Below, in pieces: positions 6,567 through 8,410 of a DNA stretch of 8,410 nt; positions within the stretch are counted from its first letter, which is position 1; each line of letters opens with the position of its first letter. Location: the NCBI GenBank assembly GCA_031255655.1, contig JAIRSB010000090.1:1-8410 (forward strand), given 5' to 3'. Origin of the DNA: Spirochaetaceae bacterium (GTDB taxonomy: Bacteria; Spirochaetota; Spirochaetia; Treponematales; Breznakiellaceae). A program made the translations under genes and the position numbers. The notes beneath the pieces were generated by a model. That model was given only the letters and a program-made list of their open reading frames with translations. It searched no databases and was not told where the DNA came from.

Positions 6567-6678
6567 ACGATGATGTTGGTTGGTATGAAGCGCGGACGCC
6601 CCGCAAACTGGCGTGAAAAGGCAGGATGCTGTGCCGGCGCACATCAATACTCATAAAAAATATACTGCCAATTACACG

Positions 6679-6709
6679 AAAAAACAAAAAATTGACACGC
6701 GGGGCGTGT
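6679..6709 (-). terminator. Intrinsic terminator of the right-hand lipoprotein gene
   Basis: On the reverse strand ACACGC pairs with GCGTGT over a CCC loop (complement of 6695-6709), followed by two runs of six T separated by one G (complement of 6679-6691). This is a typical rho-independent terminator about 105 bases after the stop codon, and it separates the transcript from the next lipoprotein gene. Confidence 0.7.
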
Positions 6710-6739
6710 TGTCTGATTATGGTGTGTTATGGGAGGGGT

Positions 6740-6776
6740 GGTCTTCATATTTGCGCGAAGCGCAAATATGAAGACC
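6740..6776. repeat. Perfect 17-bp inverted repeat with three-base loop
   Basis: Bases 6740-6756 (GGTCTTCATATTTGCGC) are the exact reverse complement of 6760-6776, separated only by GAA. It lies in the 3' untranslated region of the right-hand lipoprotein gene, between its stop and its terminator. No T-run follows on either strand, so by itself it is not an intrinsic terminator. It could protect the mRNA 3' end, be a site for double-strand RNA processing, or be the remnant of a palindromic repeat. Confidence 0.85.
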
Positions 6777-6780
6777 AAGA

Positions 6781-6805
6781 GCCCACGCGCCGGAGGCGCG
6801 TTGGC
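6781..6805. repeat. GC-rich 11-bp inverted repeat with GGA loop
   Basis: GCCCACGCGCC (6781-6791) pairs with GGCGCGTTGGC (6795-6805), with one mismatch and a three-base GGA loop. It begins eight bases beyond the stop codon of the right-hand lipoprotein gene and only four bases from the 17-bp hairpin. No T-run follows it. A 3'-end stabilising or transcription-pausing role is possible. Confidence 0.7.
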
Positions 6806-6812
6806 CTGGAGT

Positions 6813-8410
6813 TTAGTTAGATAATTTCAATTTTAGCGTCGGGTAACCGTCTTTAGCGATGTTACTGAAGTCCCAGTTGTCCTCGCTGAAGCCGAGGGCT
6901 GATACCCACGTAGTCCTAATTTTTAACTCATCAGCGGTTTTGCTCAAACCGTCTACGTTGTTCGCATCCGAAGTTGCCGGTGCACTTACATCATTCAATT
7001 TAACCTCCATGGTGGAAAGCGCGCAGTTGTTTGCCATCGTTCCTTTGTGCTTATTGCTATCGTTGTTGATATAACCTATCACACGATTGGCGTATACGTT
7101 AGGATCATCGTTACTATTCGGTTTTTTACTGACGCTAATTTGGGGGTTAAGCGCGACAGATTTGGAAATTACCGTTGCTGCATTCGTATTTTTGTAATAA
7201 CCGATCAGTCCGCCCGCCGCGATTATTGCATTACCAGCGTTGGTGCTGTCTCTTTCCAATTTAATGGTTGTTGTTGAGTAGCAGTTTTTGATAGTAAGTT
7301 CTTCATCTTCGTTGCCGCCACTGGTTTGTCCGATGTCGCCAATTATGCCGCCCGCGATAAGCTCTCTATTTCCGTTGCCTGTTATTTTTCCGATTATTTT
7401 TCCTCCGGTGAGGCAATTGGTAATGCTCACTGTTCCTTTATTTGCGGCGCTTTTACCAATCAGTCCGCCAAACCCAAGAGTGCCTCTGCTAGTGCTGTTG
7501 GTAGTAACATCTATATTGATGGATGAGCTGCAATTTTCTATTTCTATACGGCCGATATTTTCCCGTATTTCACCAATTAGTCCACCTGCTAGCAAATATT
7601 CATTACCAACCTTATATTTCAATTCCCCGGTAATCGAAATGTCTCTCAGAATATAATCTCCGGCATCGCCAATCGCGCCTACAACGCCGCCAAAATGCGA
7701 TCTACCCACCATTTGCAGATAACCAGCGCTGTTGGCTTTAGTTTTGACTTTTATGTTAAAGTTTTCGATTATTGCGTTGCCCGACAGACTGTTGAATAAT
7801 CCCGTGTCTCTTACTTTAGCATCATCCTTATTATTTGGGTTAGTTTTAACAAGTTCCAGTGTGATGGTTTTGCCGTTCCCGTTAAAATGCTTTCTATAAC
7901 CAGTTGGACCATCCCAGTCTTCGCCGTCTAGCGTGGAGGAATCAAGCGTTATGTCGTTAGCAAGGTAATAGTTAGTATCTTTGTCCATTCTCTTTAAGTC
8001 ACTGGCGCTCTTTACTTCGAGGTAGAGTGGGGTGTCATCACTTATGGCGAAAATTATTGGATAGGGAGTATTCACGTTTATGTTATTTACCGCGCTCTCA
8101 AGGCGATAGGTCGTACTCGTATCACTACCTCTCTTCAACATGGCTACGAAAGATACGGGCTTGCCATTATTTTCGCCTGTCTCTAACGACCATGACATCC
8201 TTGTATCGTCGGACCTTACGTTCAAGGTGTGTGATGCTCCGTCCTCTGTTACAGCTTTTATTCCCTCAATTGTGTATTCATTGCTTCCGTTAAGAACCGC
8301 CGTGCCAGTCCAAGTATTTGTCTGCGACGGGTTTCTGAACACCACAGAATATTCCACATTATTCATGGCGTTTCCGACTTTGATTTTTATGGTCAAAGTT
8401 TTGTCCTTTT
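6813..8410 (-). CDS. Second GLUG-repeat protein, paralogue of the complete lipoprotein (5' end outside window)
   Basis: The reading frame is open to the right edge of the window (last codon in frame at 8406-8408), giving 531 visible residues. A TTG at 8394-8396 has been a possible start, but the residues upstream of it (KDKT) continue the match to the paralogue, so the true start is off the window. The visible part aligns collinearly with residues about 430-931 of the complete lipoprotein: the end of the last cadherin-like unit (VEYSVVFRNPSQT), the linker domain, FNGNGKTITLEL, then GLUG-type motifs GGVVG, GGLIG, GGLIG, GGIIG and GGLIG, and the WDFSNIAKDGYP end. The C-terminus carries six more residues (KLKLSN region) than the paralogue. 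By analogy it is likely a lipoprotein with the same layout, but its signal peptide cannot be seen. Function unknown; no catalytic motif recognised. Confidence 0.88.
   Translation of the reverse strand, partial: KDKTLTIKIKVGNAMNNVEYSVVFRNPSQTNTWTGTAVLNGSNEYTIEGIKAVTEDGASHTLNVRSDDTRMSWSLETGENNGKPVSFVAMLKRGSDTSTTYRLESAVNNINVNTPYPIIFAISDDTPLYLEVKSASDLKRMDKDTNYYLANDITLDSSTLDGEDWDGPTGYRKHFNGNGKTITLELVKTNPNNKDDAKVRDTGLFNSLSGNAIIENFNIKVKTKANSAGYLQMVGRSHFGGVVGAIGDAGDYILRDISITGELKYKVGNEYLLAGGLIGEIRENIGRIEIENCSSSINIDVTTNSTSRGTLGFGGLIGKSAANKGTVSITNCLTGGKIIGKITGNGNRELIAGGIIGDIGQTSGGNEDEELTIKNCYSTTTIKLERDSTNAGNAIIAAGGLIGYYKNTNAATVISKSVALNPQISVSKKPNSNDDPNVYANRVIGYINNDSNKHKGTMANNCALSTMEVKLNDVSAPATSDANNVDGLSKTADELKIRTTWVSALGFSEDNWDFSNIAKDGYPTLKLKLSN

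Larger units (their letters stand above)
6392..6812. other. Intergenic region of 421 bp between the two lipoprotein genes
   Basis: From right to left along the direction of transcription it holds two hairpins after the stop of the upstream gene, an intrinsic terminator, about 100 bases with nothing I recognise (about 6570-6675), the second copy of the dispersed repeat, and a weak promoter region for the complete lipoprotein gene. Short open frames in both directions cross it but lack ribosome-binding sites and family likeness. Confidence 0.6.

Noticed and set aside
6692..6720. Forward promoter-like TTGACA-N17-GATTAT
   Set aside because: The -10 box matches at only four of six positions, the -35 falls inside the terminator hairpin of the reverse-strand gene, and no forward gene follows. 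It would only give an antisense transcript.
6460..6820. Open frames on both strands between the lipoprotein genes
   Set aside because: They cross the repeat, terminator and hairpins, have biased composition and no start signals.
7288..7656. Forward open frame of 122 codons opposite the right-hand GLUG gene
   Set aside because: It is the antisense shadow of repetitive coding sequence, rich in Pro, Ser and Ile, with no ribosome-binding site.
8394..8396. TTG as start of the right-hand GLUG protein
   Set aside because: The frame stays open to the edge of the window and the upstream residues continue the match to the paralogue, so this is an internal leucine codon.

Overview
The window looks like a piece of chromosome from a host-associated or anaerobic spirochaete of the Treponema type. 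This placement is an inference. It rests on the mix of a TRAP transporter, a sugar-type dehydrogenase and kinase, large lipoproteins that combine cadherin-like beta-sandwich repeats with GLUG repeats, a relaxed lipobox, and dispersed CGTCATTGCGAG-type palindromic repeats. No rRNA, tRNA, CRISPR array, transposase or phage gene is visible.

Left part (1-3540), a small-molecule uptake and catabolism locus. The first 63 bases are the reverse-strand start of an FGGY-family carbohydrate kinase. A 478-bp divergent intergenic region follows. It carries a plausible promoter for the kinase, a near-consensus forward promoter (TTGACA-N16-TATAAT) and a palindromic repeat element. Three forward genes come next: the small TRAP membrane subunit (DctQ), the large TRAP permease (DctM), and a zinc-dependent medium-chain dehydrogenase resembling E. 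coli RspB/LgoD. The last is followed by a strong intrinsic terminator. The simplest reading is import of a polyol, sugar acid or related compound, oxidation by the dehydrogenase, and phosphorylation by the kinase. The TRAP solute-binding protein (DctP) that would identify the ligand is not in the window.

Right part (3541-8410), two reverse-strand paralogous lipoprotein-type genes in tandem. The downstream one is complete (931 residues): signal peptide with lipidation cysteine, three cadherin-like beta-sandwich units, a linker domain, then a beta-helix-like region with GLUG repeats. The upstream one is cut by the right edge; its visible 531 residues match the C-terminal part of the first collinearly. 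They are separated by 421 bp that hold an intrinsic terminator, an unusual perfect 17-bp hairpin, and a second copy of the repeat found in the left intergenic region. The dehydrogenase gene and the complete lipoprotein gene converge on a 121-bp gap with a terminator, a second GC-rich hairpin and a run of 14 G.

I do not see a convincing new defence or enzymatic system. The points most worth checking are the duplicated lipoproteins, the repeat with a palindrome nested in it, the cluster of triloop hairpins and the TRAP operon without its binding protein.
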